From Planctomycetota bacterium (lineage in GTDB: Bacteria > Planctomycetota > Phycisphaerae > Phycisphaerales > UBA1924), in NCBI GenBank assembly GCA_017303555.1, contig JAFLCN010000006.1:96180-160179 (forward strand): a DNA stretch of 64,000 nucleotides, given 5' to 3'. Position numbers and translations under genes: made by a program. This document shows positions 62,978 through 64,000 of this stretch, one piece after another (positions within the stretch are counted from its first letter, which is position 1; the number at the start of each line of letters is the position of its first letter). The notes beneath the pieces were generated by a model. That model was not told the origin of the DNA, searched no databases, and was given only the letters and a program-made list of their open reading frames with translations.

Positions 62978-63159
62978 TTCCAGCCCGGCGTTTTCCTTCC
63001 AGCCTGCCGTTCTCTGCCTTCAAGCCTGAAGTACTCGGCCTTCAAGCCTGGCGTTCTCGGCCTTCAAGCCGCGGAGCGGCGACCGCCAGTAGCCTGGGGC
63101 GCCAGCCCCATGAAAAGACAAAGGACAAGGCAAAAGAATCCTCAAAGCCGCGAAGCGGC
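62978..63159. repeat. 22 bp tandem array followed by REP-like hairpins
   Basis: Four to five 22 bp units of the TTCAAGCCTGGCGTTCTCGG type run from 62978 to 63084. Then come GCCGC-GGA-GCGGC (63068-63080), TGGGGC-GCCA-GCCCCA (63095-63110) and GCCGC-GAA-GCGGC (63147-63159). The last matches the hairpin before exbB. Confidence 0.8.
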
Positions 63160-63707
63160 GACACCTCTTCGCTCACAACTCGCAACGCCCGAGACAAACC
63201 CGCTCGAGAGCTCAATCCGTGCTTGAGCACCGTTCCCGACGCGAACTCACAAACCGGCAAGACCTGACCGTACGAGCCCAAGCGCAGCGAAGGGACGTTG
63301 CACACTCGCCGCGAAGTACAAGGCACCCTCAGGCGATGCATCGCCCGGTGCGGATGCGAACTCTGCCGGCGGTGTGAGCGGTGGACCAGATCCGGCCGCC
63401 GCGACCGCACGCCCGGAGGACACACCTACGCGGCGAGAAACCGGCGTTTGTTCAACAGCCTGCTAAGTCGCTTCCTTTGGACCTTCGCTTCACCACATAC
63501 AGCCACAGCACCGGCCACGCTGGCGTACCGAAGATGCTCAGCCATTGAACAATAAGCACCTTCAACTTTCTGAGCATCTACGCAGTTGCCATATGGGCGG
63601 CAATCTGGTCTGAGCCAATCGCCAAGATTTTGATTAAGCTGTTCGACTTGACTGCCATGATCCGTGGCGCAGTTGGCAGTGCCGAGGAAAGGCCCGTGGG
63701 GAACAAG
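63160..63707. other. Gene-free stretch
   Basis: I see no supportable gene in most of this region. Near 63560-63660 one frame reads like a hydrophobic segment (FLSIYAVAIWAAIW, then KILIKLFDL) running into the small lipoprotein frame, but it lacks a start codon, so it may be a decayed gene. Confidence 0.4.
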
Positions 63708-63887
63708 ATGCGGAAGAAATCGAATTCTCGAAGTCTCGCGATTGTGCTCGTTGCTGCGGTTCTGCTCGGAGGTTGCGAATCGATCCGGACCTACGACGGA
63801 CTCGTAAATATGGGTTACTCGTCCGACTACGCAGTCGGCTACACGCGTGTGAGCAATCCGGCATTTGGACCGCTAGCAGGCCGTTGA
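63708..63887 (+). pseudogene. Small lipoprotein truncated by an insertion sequence
   Basis: 59 residues from ATG 63708. A basic start and a hydrophobic segment end in LLGGC, a clear lipobox (Cys near residue 24), followed by ESIRTYDGLVNMGYSSDYAVGY. The last residues and the TGA stop come from the terminal sequence of the insertion element (GCAGGCCGTTGAAAAA), so the original C-terminus has been lost. Confidence 0.6.
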
Positions 63888-64000
63888 AAAACCCTCTTTC
63901 CAGCCTGTTTCAAAAAACCGCCTGATGCCAGCGAGCGAAGAGTACGGCATGCGCGGACGCCTTCAGCACCAGCCCAGCATCTTCGTCCAGATCAATCTCG
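63877..64000 (+). mobile_element. Left end of an IS1182-like insertion sequence
   Basis: The left terminus begins near CAGGCCGTTGAAAAACCC, directly after CTAG (63873-63876), a plausible target site. The element continues past the window, so the other end and any target duplication cannot be checked. Confidence 0.55.
63925..64000 (+). CDS. IS1182-family transposase, N-terminal fragment (cut by window end)
   Basis: ATG 63925 or 63949. The visible residues MRGRLQHQPSIFVQINL match the opening of IS1182-type transposases (an MxGxxxxQxxxFxxINL pattern before the DDE domain). Only about 25 residues lie in the window. Confidence 0.6.
   Translation, partial: MPASEEYGMRGRLQHQPSIFVQINL

Noticed and set aside
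62681..63226. Plus-strand frame overlapping the end of plsC
   Set aside because: Arg-rich out-of-frame shadow of plsC running into the 22 bp repeats.
63298..63555. Open frame of 85 codons after plsC
   Set aside because: No ribosome site, Arg/Cys-rich composition and no recognisable domain; likely noncoding.

Overview
The window looks like a chromosomal segment of a planctomycete, most likely a Phycisphaerae-type bacterium. This is an inference from gene content: GC-rich coding sequence, BlaI/M56 regulatory pairs, planctomycete-style zinc-ribbon membrane proteins, a DUF4394 protein with a PEP-CTERM-like tail, a planctomycete-type RHS fragment, large PD40/TPR envelope proteins, and many short dispersed repeats between and inside genes. 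No rRNA operon or CRISPR array is present. One tRNA (Ser, anticodon GGA) is encoded.

Layout. 1-2.3 kb: 3' end of a type I restriction subunit (HsdR), then a predicted nuclease-like gene boxed in by short-period repeats. 2.4-14.9 kb: a co-directional block with a BlaI-type repressor behind a visible promoter and two operators, an M56 (BlaR1-like) membrane peptidase, a giant TPR protein, ExbB, ExbD, and a fused PD40 / transmembrane / terpene-cyclase-fold protein. I read it as a regulated, proton-driven envelope machine. 15-24 kb: a CoA-binding protein, a Na+/H+ antiporter with a nucleotide-binding tail, and a compact type II secretion-like operon on the minus strand (gspD, gspE, a GspC/PilP-like, a GspL/PilN-like and a GspM/PilO-like protein, and a TPR lipoprotein). 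24.2-27 kb: a foreign-looking, more AT-rich insert between gspD and tRNA-Ser. It carries the tip of an RHS protein with a C-terminal metallopeptidase toxin whose His/Cys pattern recalls the Atp23 (M76) family, an overlapping downstream membrane protein (possible immunity gene), a decayed MITE end and an IS3 orfA remnant.

27-47 kb: mostly housekeeping and envelope genes: PAP2 phosphatase, family-39 glycosyltransferase, truB, membrane proteins, a LOG-family protein, a 1473-residue AsmA/TamB-like protein, radA, a membrane GAF protein overlapping a 59-residue gene, a thioesterase, folE2, a MacB-type permease and a zinc-ribbon membrane protein. 47-64 kb: uvrA, a DUF4394 protein, uvrB, a PilZ + J-domain fusion, an ABC transporter pair, gcvH, a TIM-barrel protein, cmk and plsC, then a repeat-rich stretch. 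It ends in a small lipoprotein cut off by the left end of an IS1182-like element that runs out of the window.

The most unusual theme is mobile short repeats. A roughly 160 bp MITE-like element with 14 bp perfect terminal inverted repeats occurs twice between cmk and plsC. One of those copies overlaps the plsC start codon, and a nearly identical core sits in frame inside the PD40 gene. Other palindromic repeats sit in frame inside uvrA and gspE at loops between conserved motifs. Four different 12-13 bp tandem arrays lie at the 5' ends of genes. Three 18 bp hairpins share a TTCA centre but have different arms.
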